This document shows positions 16,357 through 24,754 of a stretch of 64,000 bases of DNA, piece by piece. A model generated the notes under the pieces. The model was not told the DNA's origin, searched no databases, and worked only from the letters and a program-made list of their open reading frames with translations. Location: contig NZ_SHKR01000013.1 of assembly GCF_004217145.1 (NCBI RefSeq), positions 124,001 through 188,000 of the forward strand. The letters are read 5' to 3'. Position 1 is the first letter of the stretch. The number at the start of each line of letters is the position of its first letter. This DNA comes from Kribbella rubisoli (GTDB lineage Bacteria; Actinomycetota; Actinomycetes; Propionibacteriales; Kribbellaceae). Both the position numbers and the translations under genes were made by a program.

Positions 16357-18135
16357 TCAGCGTTCGCCGTGCCAGGAGTGCCACAGAGCGGCGTACGCAC
16401 CCTGGGCGTCGACCAACTCGTCGTGGGCGCCCAGTTCGACGATCTTGCCGTCCTCGACGACCGCGATCACGTCCGCGTCGTGCGCTGTGTGCAGCCGATG
16501 CGCGATCGCCACCACGGTCCGACCCTCCAGAACGGTCGCCAACGACCGCTCCAAGTGCCTCGCCGCGCGCGGGTCCATCAACGAGGTCGCCTCGTCCAGG
16601 ACCAGCGTGTGCGGGTCTGCGAGCACCAACCGAGCCAGAGCGACCTGCTGCGCCTGAGCCGGCGTCAGCGAGACCCCACCAGAGCCCACCTCGGTGTCCA
16701 GCCCGTCTTCGAAGCCGGCCACCCAACCATCGGCGTCGACCGAACGCAGTGCTGCCCACAGGTCGGTGTCCGTCGCGCCCTGCTTCGCCAACCTCAGGTT
16801 GTCGCGGACACTGCCCACGAACACGTGGTGCTCCTGGTTGACGAGGGCAACATGGCTGCGGACCTGCTCGGCAGACATCTGGTCCAGCGCCGCACCACCC
16901 AAGGTGATGTCACCGACGCGTGGCGAGTAGATGCCGGCCAGCAGTCGACCGAGCGTCGATTTCCCTGCACCAGAAGGCCCTACGAGCGCCACGCGCGCTC
17001 CCGGCTCGACCGTCAGCGTCACACCGTGCAGTACGTCGCGACCCTCGAGGTAGCCGAACCGCACATCGTCCGCCAGCACAGTCCGGCCGTCCGGCTCGGC
17101 ATCGCCATCCGTCGCGGCAGTCTCCACCTCACGGACGCCGACCAGCCGCGCCAGCGACACCTGGGCCACCTGCAGCTCGTCGTACCAGCGGATCATCATG
17201 TTGACCGGCTCGACCAGCATCTGGATGTACAGCGCACCCGTGGTGAGTGCGCCGACAGTGATCCAGCCCTGGATGGCGAAACCGCCACCGATCACCAGCA
17301 CGGCGGCCAGCGCGACCGTGTGGGTCATGTTGATCACCGGGAACAGGATCATCCGCAGGTAGAGCGTGTACCGCTCCCACGCGACCCACTGACCGATCCG
17401 GGTGTCACCGAGCTTGATCCGGCGGTCGCCGAGCCGGTGCGACTCCACGGTCCGGCCCGCGTCGACGGTCTCGGCCAGGGCGGACGCGACAGCGGCGTAC
17501 CCGGCTGCCTCCGACCGGTAGCCGGATGGTGCGCGCCGGAAGTACCAGCGGCCGCCGATGATCAGGATCGGCGCGGCGATCACCACCGCCACAGCCAGCG
17601 GCGGCGAGGTGACGACCAGTGCACCGATCAGCAGACCGGCCCAGATCACAGCGATCGTCAGCTGCGGTACGGCGTCGCGCATGGCGTGCGACAGCCGGTC
17701 GATGTCGGTCGTGATCCGGGACAGCAGGTCACCGGTCCCGGCGCGCTCCAGCACGCCGGGCGGCAGCCCGACCGAGCGGACCAGGAAGTCCTCGCGCAGG
17801 TCCGCGAGCATCTCCTCGCCCATGACCGCCCCACGGAGCCGAGTCATCCGGACGAAGATCGTCTGGACGACCAGGGCGATGACGAAGCCGAGCACGACGT
17901 ACGGGAGCTGCACATCGGTCTTGCCCTGCGAGAGCTTCTCGACGACGTTGCCGAGCAGCCAGGGCCCGACCATGCCGCTCAGCGCCGCCACTGCGTTGAC
18001 CAGCGTGAGCCAGCCGAACGCACGGCGGTGCCGGCGGAACAGCATCTTCAGGTAGGCGCGCACAGTCGCGCTGCCTGCCACCGGGAGCCGCACTACTTCC
18101 TGCGGGGCTGCCGGGTCGTACAGAGGGCGCTTCAC
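16357..18135 (-). CDS. ABC exporter half-transporter with intact Walker motifs but degenerate signature
   Basis: 592 residues: a six-helix membrane domain (about 25-330) and a nucleotide-binding domain (about 350-590). Walker A GPSGAGKST, Walker B LVLDEATS and the switch His (VVAIAHRLHT) are intact. The signature normally LSGGQ reads SLTPAQAQQVALAR, so it is degenerate. It overlaps the upstream half-transporter by four bases (ATGA). The defects of the two subunits fall on the same composite site, as in asymmetric heterodimeric exporters. Substrate unknown; drugs, lipids or peptides are possible. Confidence 0.9.
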   Translation of the reverse strand: MKRPLYDPAAPQEVVRLPVAGSATVRAYLKMLFRRHRRAFGWLTLVNAVAALSGMVGPWLLGNVVEKLSQGKTDVQLPYVVLGFVIALVVQTIFVRMTRLRGAVMGEEMLADLREDFLVRSVGLPPGVLERAGTGDLLSRITTDIDRLSHAMRDAVPQLTIAVIWAGLLIGALVVTSPPLAVAVVIAAPILIIGGRWYFRRAPSGYRSEAAGYAAVASALAETVDAGRTVESHRLGDRRIKLGDTRIGQWVAWERYTLYLRMILFPVINMTHTVALAAVLVIGGGFAIQGWITVGALTTGALYIQMLVEPVNMMIRWYDELQVAQVSLARLVGVREVETAATDGDAEPDGRTVLADDVRFGYLEGRDVLHGVTLTVEPGARVALVGPSGAGKSTLGRLLAGIYSPRVGDITLGGAALDQMSAEQVRSHVALVNQEHHVFVGSVRDNLRLAKQGATDTDLWAALRSVDADGWVAGFEDGLDTEVGSGGVSLTPAQAQQVALARLVLADPHTLVLDEATSLMDPRAARHLERSLATVLEGRTVVAIAHRLHTAHDADVIAVVEDGKIVELGAHDELVDAQGAYAALWHSWHGER

Positions 18136-19892
18136 GCCAACTCCTCAACGGTTTGTTCGTCTTCACGGGTTACTGCGGCGCGGTACCGCGGGTTGGTGTG
18201 CAGCAGGTCGTGGTGCGTCCCGACCGCGTCGACGCGGCCGTCCGGCACGAACACCACTCGCTCCGCCCGGTCCAGCATCAGTGGGCTCGACGTGAACACC
18301 ACAGTGGTCCGGCCGGCGCGCAGCAGCTGCAGACCGTCGGCGATGCGCGCCTCGGTGTGCGCGTCCACCGCACTGGTCGGCTCGTCGAGCACCAGCACCT
18401 GCGGGTCGACGTACAGCGAGCGAGCCAATGCCACGCGCTGCCGCTGGCCACCGGACAAGGAGCGTCCGCGCTCGGTCAGCACTGCGTTCATCGCGTCGGA
18501 CTCACCACCAGGCAGCGTCTGCCGCAGTACGTCGAGAATGTCGGCGCACTGCGCGGCGTCGAGCGCTGTCTCCGGAGAGACCGCACCACTCGCCGGCACG
18601 TCGAACAGCTCGCGCACCGTCCCCGACAACAGCACGGGGTCCTTGTCCTGCACGAGTACGACGGTCCGCGCCGACTCCAGCGGGATGTCGTCCAGACCGA
18701 CGCCGCCCAGCAGGACGGACGCCTCACCGTCAGCTGTCGGGCTGTGACCGCCCAACCGGTCGGCCAGCAGGCCACCGGCATCCGGGTCACCTGCGACGAC
18801 CGCGGTGAAGCTGCCGGCCGGGACGTGCAGGCCGGTGACCGGGTCGAGCAGGTCACCCTGCGGCAGCTGCGCCTCGGCGGTGCCCTTGGTCTCGTCGGTC
18901 CGCTGCAGCGACAGCACCCGCGCGGCCCGGCGGGCCGACACCTTCGAGAAGATGAACGCGCTCGCGGTCTCCTCGAACGTGTGCAGCGGCACCAGCATGA
19001 ACGTGATGAACCCGTACGTCGTGACGAGCTCGCCGACCGAGATCCGGCCCGACGTGACGAGCCGCACGCCCATCCAGACGACGACCACCAGGAACACTCC
19101 GAACAGCAGCACCTGCAGCGCCGCGATCAGCGACCACATCCGCGCGCTGCGGACCGCACTGCTCCTGTACTGCTGCGATGCCTCGCGGTAGCGCTCCAGG
19201 AAGAGCTGCTCGCCGCCGATGCCACGCAGTACGCGCAGACCGGCGACGGTGTCGGCAGCCAGCTCGGTGGCACGGCCGCCCTTGGCACGCTGCTCGTCGG
19301 CGCGACGCTCCGCGGGACCCATCAGCGGGACGATCGAGAACGCCAGCACCGGCACAGCGATGGCGACAACCAGGCCGAGCTGCGGCTCGTAGAACAGCAG
19401 GCCGATGACGACCGCGAAACAGGTCAGCAGCGCGGCGGCGAACCGGCCCAGCACCTCGACGAACCAGCCGATCTTCTCGACGTCGCCGCTGCTGACGGCG
19501 ACAACCTCACCGGCGGCGATCCGGCGGGTCAGCAGGGAGCCCAGCTCTGCAGCCTTGCGCATGAGCAGCTGCTGCAGACGGGACGCAGTGCTGATCCAGT
19601 TCGTCACCACGGCGCGGTGGAAGAACGAGTCGGCGCCTGCCTTGGCCGCGCCGAAGGCCAGCAGCAGCCCACCGGCCAGCATCAGCTTGGGCCAGGACAG
19701 GTCGATCGCGGCCTGGACGGCCAGACCGACGGCAACCGGAGCGGCGGCGATACCGCCGAAGTAGACAAGCCCCCAGAAGACTGCGAGGGCTTGCCCGCGC
19801 AGCTGCTGGTGCTCCAGCCAGATGATGAGTCGGAGGCCGGAGCGGGTGTCCGGCACACCCGGGTCGGCGAATGGGATGAGGCGCAAAGACAT
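18132..19892 (-). CDS. ABC exporter half-transporter with ablated Walker A
   Basis: 586 residues, membrane domain (about 25-320) then a nucleotide-binding domain. The signature GRSLSGGQRQRVALARSL and Walker B VLVLDEPTSAVD are canonical, but the Walker A position reads VVAGDPDAGGLLADRLGG, without the G-x-x-x-x-GK-[ST] Lys. The switch His is also lost (VVFTSSPL). With its partner at 16357 it can form only one complete ATP site: partner Walker A/B/His plus this signature. First gene of the pair, start codon ATG 19892. Walker B Glu is retained, unlike many degenerate subunits. Confidence 0.9.
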   Translation of the reverse strand: MSLRLIPFADPGVPDTRSGLRLIIWLEHQQLRGQALAVFWGLVYFGGIAAAPVAVGLAVQAAIDLSWPKLMLAGGLLLAFGAAKAGADSFFHRAVVTNWISTASRLQQLLMRKAAELGSLLTRRIAAGEVVAVSSGDVEKIGWFVEVLGRFAAALLTCFAVVIGLLFYEPQLGLVVAIAVPVLAFSIVPLMGPAERRADEQRAKGGRATELAADTVAGLRVLRGIGGEQLFLERYREASQQYRSSAVRSARMWSLIAALQVLLFGVFLVVVVWMGVRLVTSGRISVGELVTTYGFITFMLVPLHTFEETASAFIFSKVSARRAARVLSLQRTDETKGTAEAQLPQGDLLDPVTGLHVPAGSFTAVVAGDPDAGGLLADRLGGHSPTADGEASVLLGGVGLDDIPLESARTVVLVQDKDPVLLSGTVRELFDVPASGAVSPETALDAAQCADILDVLRQTLPGGESDAMNAVLTERGRSLSGGQRQRVALARSLYVDPQVLVLDEPTSAVDAHTEARIADGLQLLRAGRTTVVFTSSPLMLDRAERVVFVPDGRVDAVGTHHDLLHTNPRYRAAVTREDEQTVEELA

Positions 19893-20031
19893 GACGTCTC
19901 ACAAACAGGCATAGAGGGATGAAAGAAGGCACCTGACCAGGCGAATAGATCAAGCCTAGGTGGCCCCGCCGACAGTCCGTCAAACCGTTTTCCCAGCCGG
20001 TAGTACAGTCTTCAAGCATGGACGGAGCCAG

Positions 20032-21441
20032 GTGGAGGATCTGACCCGCGGCCGGCGGTTGCTGGTGCTGGCGATCTGCTGTTCCAGCCTGTTCATCGTC
20101 GGCCTCGACTCGACGATCGTGAACCTGGCGCTGCCGGCGATCCGGTCCGAGTTCGGGGCCTCGGTCGCGAAGCTGCAGTGGACGATCGATGCGTACACGC
20201 TGGTGCTGGCGAGCCTGCTGATGGTGTCCGGGTCGACGGCGGACCGGGTCGGACGGCGGCGGACGTTCCAGGCCGGTCTGGTGCTCTTCGGGATCGGGTC
20301 GTTGCTGTGCGGGGTCGCGTCGAGCATCGACCTGCTGATCGCGTTCCGGGTGCTGCAGGCCGTCGGCGGGTCGATGCTGAACCCGGTGGCGATGTCGATC
20401 ATCACCAACACGTTCACCAATCCACGCGAGCGCGCCCAGGCGATCGGCGTCTGGGGCGGCGTGGTCGGGCTGAGCATGGCGGTCGGACCCGTCGTCGGCG
20501 GTGCGCTGGTCGATGCGGCCGGGTGGCGGTTCATCTTCTGGATCAACGTGCCGGTGACGATTGCCGCCGTACTGATGACTGCGTTCTTCGTGCCGGAGTC
20601 TCGCGCGGCGGTCCCACGACGGATGGATCCGGTCGGGCGGGTGCTCGTCGTACTGCTACTTGGCGGGCTGACCTACGGGATCATCGAGGGCCGTTCGGCC
20701 GGGTGGGGCTCGCCGCTGATCATCGGGTGCTTCTTGGTGTGCGTATCGGCCGCGGTGACGCTGGTGTACTACGAACGCCGCCGGGAGGAGCCGCTGCTCG
20801 AACCGCGGTTCTTCCGGAGTGCGCCGTTCTCGGGAGCCACGCTGATTGCGGTGTGCGGGTTCTCGGCGCTGTCGGGGTTCCTGTTCCTCAACTCGCTCTA
20901 TCTGCAGTCGGCACGTGGTTTCACGGCACTGCACGCCGGACTGCTGACGCTGCCGATGGCGGCGATGACTGTGGTGTTCGCACCGATCTCTGGCTGGCTG
21001 GTCGGCCACCGTGGTCCGCGCGTACCTCTAGTAGTCGCGGGGACGATGCTGACGGCGTCCGGGCTGATCCTGTCGCGGCTGGGGACCTCTACGTCCACCG
21101 TGCAGTTGCTGATCGGCTATCTGGTCTTCGGACTCGGCTTCGGCATGCTGAACGCACCCATCACCAACGCCGCCGTGTCTGGCATGCCCCGCTCCCAGGC
21201 CGGTGTCGCAGCAGCCATCGCCTCGACCAGCCGCCAGGTCGGCGCCTCACTGGGCGTCGCAATCGCTGGCACTGTGCTCACGGCCCGTCTGGTCGGCCCA
21301 CTCGAAACAGGCTTCGTCGACGCCGCCAGGCTGTGCTGGTACATCATCGCCGGCTGTGGGGCGTTGGTCCTGATCCTCGGCCTCATCACGACCAGCGCCT
21401 GGGCTCGGCGTACTGCGGACGCTCTCGTCAAGGCTGGATGA
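20032..21441 (+). CDS. MFS drug-efflux permease, DHA2 (EmrB/QacA) family
   Basis: 469 residues from GTG 20032 (VEDLTRGRRLLVLAICCSS), chosen because ggag lies six bases upstream and the earlier open frame is not coding-like. About 14 membrane spans. The family motif LDSTIVNLALPAI in helix 1 and the motif A loop GSTADRVGRRRTFQAGLVLF are clear; motif C is GVVGLSMAVGPVVGGALVD. Such proton antiporters export lipophilic drugs or metabolites. It is divergent from the ABC exporter operon and overlaps the end of the convergent RelA/SpoT-domain gene by 14 bases. Confidence 0.92.
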   Translation: MEDLTRGRRLLVLAICCSSLFIVGLDSTIVNLALPAIRSEFGASVAKLQWTIDAYTLVLASLLMVSGSTADRVGRRRTFQAGLVLFGIGSLLCGVASSIDLLIAFRVLQAVGGSMLNPVAMSIITNTFTNPRERAQAIGVWGGVVGLSMAVGPVVGGALVDAAGWRFIFWINVPVTIAAVLMTAFFVPESRAAVPRRMDPVGRVLVVLLLGGLTYGIIEGRSAGWGSPLIIGCFLVCVSAAVTLVYYERRREEPLLEPRFFRSAPFSGATLIAVCGFSALSGFLFLNSLYLQSARGFTALHAGLLTLPMAAMTVVFAPISGWLVGHRGPRVPLVVAGTMLTASGLILSRLGTSTSTVQLLIGYLVFGLGFGMLNAPITNAAVSGMPRSQAGVAAAIASTSRQVGASLGVAIAGTVLTARLVGPLETGFVDAARLCWYIIAGCGALVLILGLITTSAWARRTADALVKAG

Positions 21442-22432
21442 TGGCGGCGCGGGTCAGGGCCTTGAGGCGGCCGCGGAGGATCTTCTGGCGGCGCTCTTCG
21501 TCGGGGAACAAGGCCAGGTAAGCGGGGCCGTTTGCTGCGAGCAGGTCGTCGTCCAGCCGACGTACTGTCCCGGCTGGAGCCCTGTGGTTCATCGCGGTCT
21601 GGACTGCTTCGCTGTCGATGCCGGTCAGGTGCTCGGTGAGCTGCTCCTCGGTGGTGACGCCGAGGCGGTGCAGGATGCCGAGGATCCAGGCGTAGTGCGT
21701 GGTCTTGGCGTGCGGCGCGTCCGGGTAGCGCCGGGTCAGGTACGTCGTCAGCGTGCCGGTCGTCAGGTCCAGCGGGGCCTTGTCGTCCGCCGTGGCCGCC
21801 AGCTCGCGGTACAGCCGGTCGATCTCGGTGAACTCGTTGTCGGCCAGCTCCATCAGCGCAGCGGCGAGCAGGAAGCGCCGGTCGAACTCCGGCCTGCGGC
21901 CCGGCGGGATGTCCAGCTTGTACCTGATGTCGTGCTCGAACTCGGCCCACGCGTGCTGGACCGCCGTACGGACCTGGATCTCCATCACCAGGTTCTTCAG
22001 TACGGCGTACTCCGGCAGCTCGCGGCGGTGTGCGTTCAGCCGGACCAGATAGTGCTTGCTGGCGTATCCGAACACGCCCTGCGCCCGCGTGTGCGCGCCC
22101 ATGTCGGTGTGCTCGACGATCTCGAACTCTTCCTCGATCACCTCGCACACCCGGTCCACCGCCTCGACCAGGAACGTGATCACCCGCGCCGCCACCAGGT
22201 CGGTGATCTGGTTCAGCGGATCGTCGTACTTCGGTCGGCTCGGATCGTCCGGATGCGGCTTCGACGCCTTCGCGAGGAACGACTCCGGGTCCTTGGCACG
22301 GGCGGTCGCGGTCAGGTAGTTGATGCCTTCTTCTTCACCGATCAGCTCGTTGATCAGCGCCTCGAGCTTGCGCGCGCCACCGACGTACTGCTGGTGCACC
22401 CGCTCGTACACCGCCCCCGCCTGCTCCGCCAT
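21428..22432 (-). CDS. RelA/SpoT-domain protein, small-alarmone-synthetase-like
   Basis: 334 residues. The central (p)ppGpp-synthetase-like domain (about 40-175) shows QITDLVAARVITFLVEAVDRV, GYASKHYLVRL and the signature MEIQVRTAVQHAWAEFEHDIRYK. There is no HD hydrolase or TGS/ACT region. The C-terminal 150 residues (RRYPDAPHAKTTHYAWILGI onward) form a helical domain I do not recognise. It may synthesise alarmones or, as some single-domain members do, modify other nucleotides or tRNA as a toxin. Divergent from an AAA ATPase with palindromes between the starts. Confidence 0.85.
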   Translation of the reverse strand: MAEQAGAVYERVHQQYVGGARKLEALINELIGEEEGINYLTATARAKDPESFLAKASKPHPDDPSRPKYDDPLNQITDLVAARVITFLVEAVDRVCEVIEEEFEIVEHTDMGAHTRAQGVFGYASKHYLVRLNAHRRELPEYAVLKNLVMEIQVRTAVQHAWAEFEHDIRYKLDIPPGRRPEFDRRFLLAAALMELADNEFTEIDRLYRELAATADDKAPLDLTTGTLTTYLTRRYPDAPHAKTTHYAWILGILHRLGVTTEEQLTEHLTGIDSEAVQTAMNHRAPAGTVRRLDDDLLAANGPAYLALFPDEERRQKILRGRLKALTRAAIIQP

Positions 22433-22443
22433 GCCGGAACCCT

Positions 22444-22455
22444 AGGACATGTCCT
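22444..22455. promoter_or_regulatory. 12-bp perfect palindrome near the RelA/SpoT-domain gene start
   Basis: aggacatgtcct is a perfect palindrome 12 bases upstream of the leftward start codon at 22432. In that position it would overlap the 5' end of the transcript or the core promoter, so it is a candidate operator. No regulator is encoded directly beside it. Confidence 0.4.
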
Positions 22456-22480
22456 GGTGGTCTTGCGGTCGCTCGTGGTG

Positions 22481-22518
22481 TCTACCGCTTTCTAGTCAAT
22501 TTGCTAGAAAGTTGTAGA
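22481..22518. promoter_or_regulatory. 38-bp interrupted dyad between RelA/SpoT-like and AAA ATPase genes
   Basis: The outer arms tctac/gtaga and inner arms ctttctag/ctagaaag are perfectly complementary, separated by two-base bulges (cg and tt) and an eight-base centre tcaatttg. The element lies in unusually AT-rich DNA between two divergent starts (22432 and 22594), where a shared operator would be expected. Confidence 0.5.
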
Positions 22519-22593
22519 GAGTCCTCGCGACACGCTCTGGTTCTTGATTGGTCAATCTACGGAAAACGCTAGACGGGCTCATACAGTGAAAGC

Positions 22594-23787
22594 ATGGATC
22601 CGATCCGGAATCCCTATGCGCCCGGCGCCGGCCAGCGGCCGCCTGAGCTGGCCGGACGCGACATCGAGGTGCGGCAGTTCGAGGTGGTCCTCGAGCGGGT
22701 CGCGGCAGGCAGACCGGAGCGGAGCCTCGTGCTCAGCGGACTCCGGGGCGTGGGTAAGACAGTGCTGCTCAACACGTTGCGTTCGCAGGCGATCAAGCGG
22801 GCCTGGGGCACCGGGAAGATCGAGGCACGGCCGGAGCAGAGCATCCGGCTGCCGATCGCGCAGGCGCTGCACACCGCGATGCGGGAGCTGGGCCATCGGC
22901 ATCGCGACGATGAGCGGGTCGACCAGTTCAGCGCCGTACTGAAGGCTTTCGCGCTGCGGACCGGGGCGGAGGACCGGAAGGGGATCCGCTGGCATCCGCC
23001 GGTGGACGTGGCCGCGGCGAAGGGGCGGGCGGACTCCGGTGACCTCGAGATGGACCTGATCGAGCTCTTCACCGACGCTGCTGATCTGGCTGGTGACCTG
23101 TCTGTCGGGGTCGGGCTATTCATCGACGAGATGCAGGACATCAGCCCGGACGACCTGTCCGCGCTGTGCGCCGCTTGCCACGAGATCTCGCAGCAGAGCG
23201 CGCCGTTGGTTGTTGTGGGTGCCGGGCTGCCGCATCTGCCCGCCGTACTTTCGGCCAGCAAGTCGTACTCCGAGCGGCTGTTCCGGTATGTCCGCGTCGA
23301 CCGGTTGGCGCGTGACGCGTGCGACCGCGCGCTGATGGTGCCGGCGGAGAGCGAAGGCGTCCAGTACGACGAGGAGGCGCTGGACGAGCTGTACGCCCAG
23401 ACCGACGGCTACCCGTACTTCGTGCAGGCCTTCGCCCACTCCACCTGGGACCACGCGCCGACGTCACCCATCACCATCAAGGACGTCGCCGTAGCTGCTC
23501 CTGAAGCGTCTGCCGAGTTGACCGTCGGCTTCTTCGGCTCACGGTACGAACGCGCCACCCCGGCCGAACGCGAGTACATGCGCGCAATGGCCGAGCTCGG
23601 CATCGGCGTAGACGACGGCTCCGTCCCCACCGCCGAAGTAGCCAGCACCCTAAACCGCAAACCCCAGTCGCTGTCACCCGCCCGAGACGGCCTCATCAAG
23701 AAAGGCCTAGTCTTCTCCGCCGAACGAGGAACCGTAGCCTTCACCGTCCCCCACTTCGGAAAATTCCTCCGCACTCGTACGGCTTAA
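22594..23787 (+). CDS. orphan AAA/ORC1-type ATPase
   Basis: 397 residues. Walker A is GLRGVGKT (49-56) and Walker B GLFIDEMQDI (about 172-181). The region LVVVGAGLPHLPAVLSASKSY matches the sensor-1 part of ORC/Cdc6-like and STAND-type ATPases, and the C-terminus (about 300-390) looks like a winged-helix (VASTLNRKPQSLSPARDGLI). No membrane or known effector domain. Similar stand-alone ATPases are frequent in actinobacteria with unknown roles. It is divergent from the RelA/SpoT-domain gene, and the shared spacer suggests joint control. Confidence 0.85.
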   Translation: MDPIRNPYAPGAGQRPPELAGRDIEVRQFEVVLERVAAGRPERSLVLSGLRGVGKTVLLNTLRSQAIKRAWGTGKIEARPEQSIRLPIAQALHTAMRELGHRHRDDERVDQFSAVLKAFALRTGAEDRKGIRWHPPVDVAAAKGRADSGDLEMDLIELFTDAADLAGDLSVGVGLFIDEMQDISPDDLSALCAACHEISQQSAPLVVVGAGLPHLPAVLSASKSYSERLFRYVRVDRLARDACDRALMVPAESEGVQYDEEALDELYAQTDGYPYFVQAFAHSTWDHAPTSPITIKDVAVAAPEASAELTVGFFGSRYERATPAEREYMRAMAELGIGVDDGSVPTAEVASTLNRKPQSLSPARDGLIKKGLVFSAERGTVAFTVPHFGKFLRTRTA

Positions 23788-23836
23788 CGGAACTGGGGTT
23801 TCGTGAGGGGGCAGGTAGTCGATAGGGTCGAGTGTC

Positions 23837-24685
23837 ATGACCACCCGGCGGAGCGGCCAGCGTGCGGGCACGCGTGGGCGGCATAGTCGGCGGAAGTCGT
23901 ATCGGGGGCAGTGGTTCGCGGTGACTGCCCTGGCGGTGCTGGGGACCGTGGTGGTGGCGCATCCGGATGTGGCGCATCGGGCCAGCCTTGCGGCTGAGGT
24001 GGTTGCGGGGGCCAACGAACCCGTGAGTGCGGCGCCGGTGGTCGAGACGCCCAGTGTGACGCCGACGCCGGTGGTGACCCCGACGCAGAAGTTCACCACC
24101 CCGTTGCGGCCGGCACCGACCTTGACGCGGAAGCCGAAGAACGCGAAGCCGAACGTGCTGGTGTCGACCGGGAAGCTTGCCGTCGTGCCTGGGTTCAACA
24201 AGGCGAGCGGCGTCCGCGACAAGCTCACCTACCGCGTCGAGATCGAGGAGGGGCTGTCGGTCAACGGAGCCGCTGTCGCCGCGGCGATCCACAAGACGCT
24301 CACGGACCCGCGCGGATGGCAGGCGCTGCACCCGGTGAGCTTCGAGCGGACCGACAAGGTCGACGCCGATCTCCGGATCATCCTCGCGACGCCGGCGCTG
24401 ACCGACAAGCTGTGTCTGCCGCTCGACACCGGCGGTGAGGTGTCCTGCCGGGTCGAGGACCGCGTGGTGCTGAACGCGAAGCGGTGGATGTACGGGATCC
24501 CGTCGTACAACGGGAACGTCGAGCTGTACCGCAGCTACCTGGTCAACCATGAGGTCGGTCACGCGCTCGGGCACGGGCACTCGACCTGCACCAAGCCGAA
24601 GACCCCCGCGCCGGTGATGATGCAGCAGACCAAAGGCCTGGCAGGCTGTCTTCCGAACGCCTGGCCGACCATCAAGGCAACCTGA
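23837..24685 (+). CDS. DUF3152 family membrane-anchored zincin-like protein
   Basis: 282 residues. A basic N-terminus and one hydrophobic span (about 27-42) anchor or export the protein; a Thr/Pro-rich linker (about 65-105) leads to the DUF3152 domain (about 120-275). It contains NHEVGHALGHGH, an H-E-x-x-H-x-x-G-x-x-H zinc-metalloprotease motif, and a conserved C-terminal VMMQQTKGL-x-x-C-x-PNAWP. Three Cys in the domain may pair outside the cell. Actinobacterial family, likely an extracellular peptidase, but no substrate is known. A hairpin terminator follows directly. Confidence 0.87.
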   Translation: MTTRRSGQRAGTRGRHSRRKSYRGQWFAVTALAVLGTVVVAHPDVAHRASLAAEVVAGANEPVSAAPVVETPSVTPTPVVTPTQKFTTPLRPAPTLTRKPKNAKPNVLVSTGKLAVVPGFNKASGVRDKLTYRVEIEEGLSVNGAAVAAAIHKTLTDPRGWQALHPVSFERTDKVDADLRIILATPALTDKLCLPLDTGGEVSCRVEDRVVLNAKRWMYGIPSYNGNVELYRSYLVNHEVGHALGHGHSTCTKPKTPAPVMMQQTKGLAGCLPNAWPTIKAT

Positions 24686-24692
24686 GAAACAG

Positions 24693-24730
24693 AGTGTCCC
24701 GCAAGCGAGCTACCTCACTTGCGGGACACT
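24693..24730 (+). terminator. Rho-independent-type hairpin after the DUF3152 gene
   Basis: Arms agtgtcccgcaag and cttgcgggacact are perfect 13-base complements around a 12-base loop, beginning eight bases after the DUF3152 stop. No T-tract follows. Confidence 0.75.
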
Positions 24731-24754
24731 AGGTACGACGGGAGGGAGCAGCGA

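Noticed and set aside
15694-18747. 1017-residue rightward open frame
   Set aside because: It spans two well-supported leftward genes (S9 peptidase, ABC exporter) and has no recognisable domain.
18132-19892. sequencing error as the cause of the missing Walker A in the ABC subunit
   Set aside because: The frame is open throughout and the partner subunit carries the complementary signature loss, so the change looks evolved.
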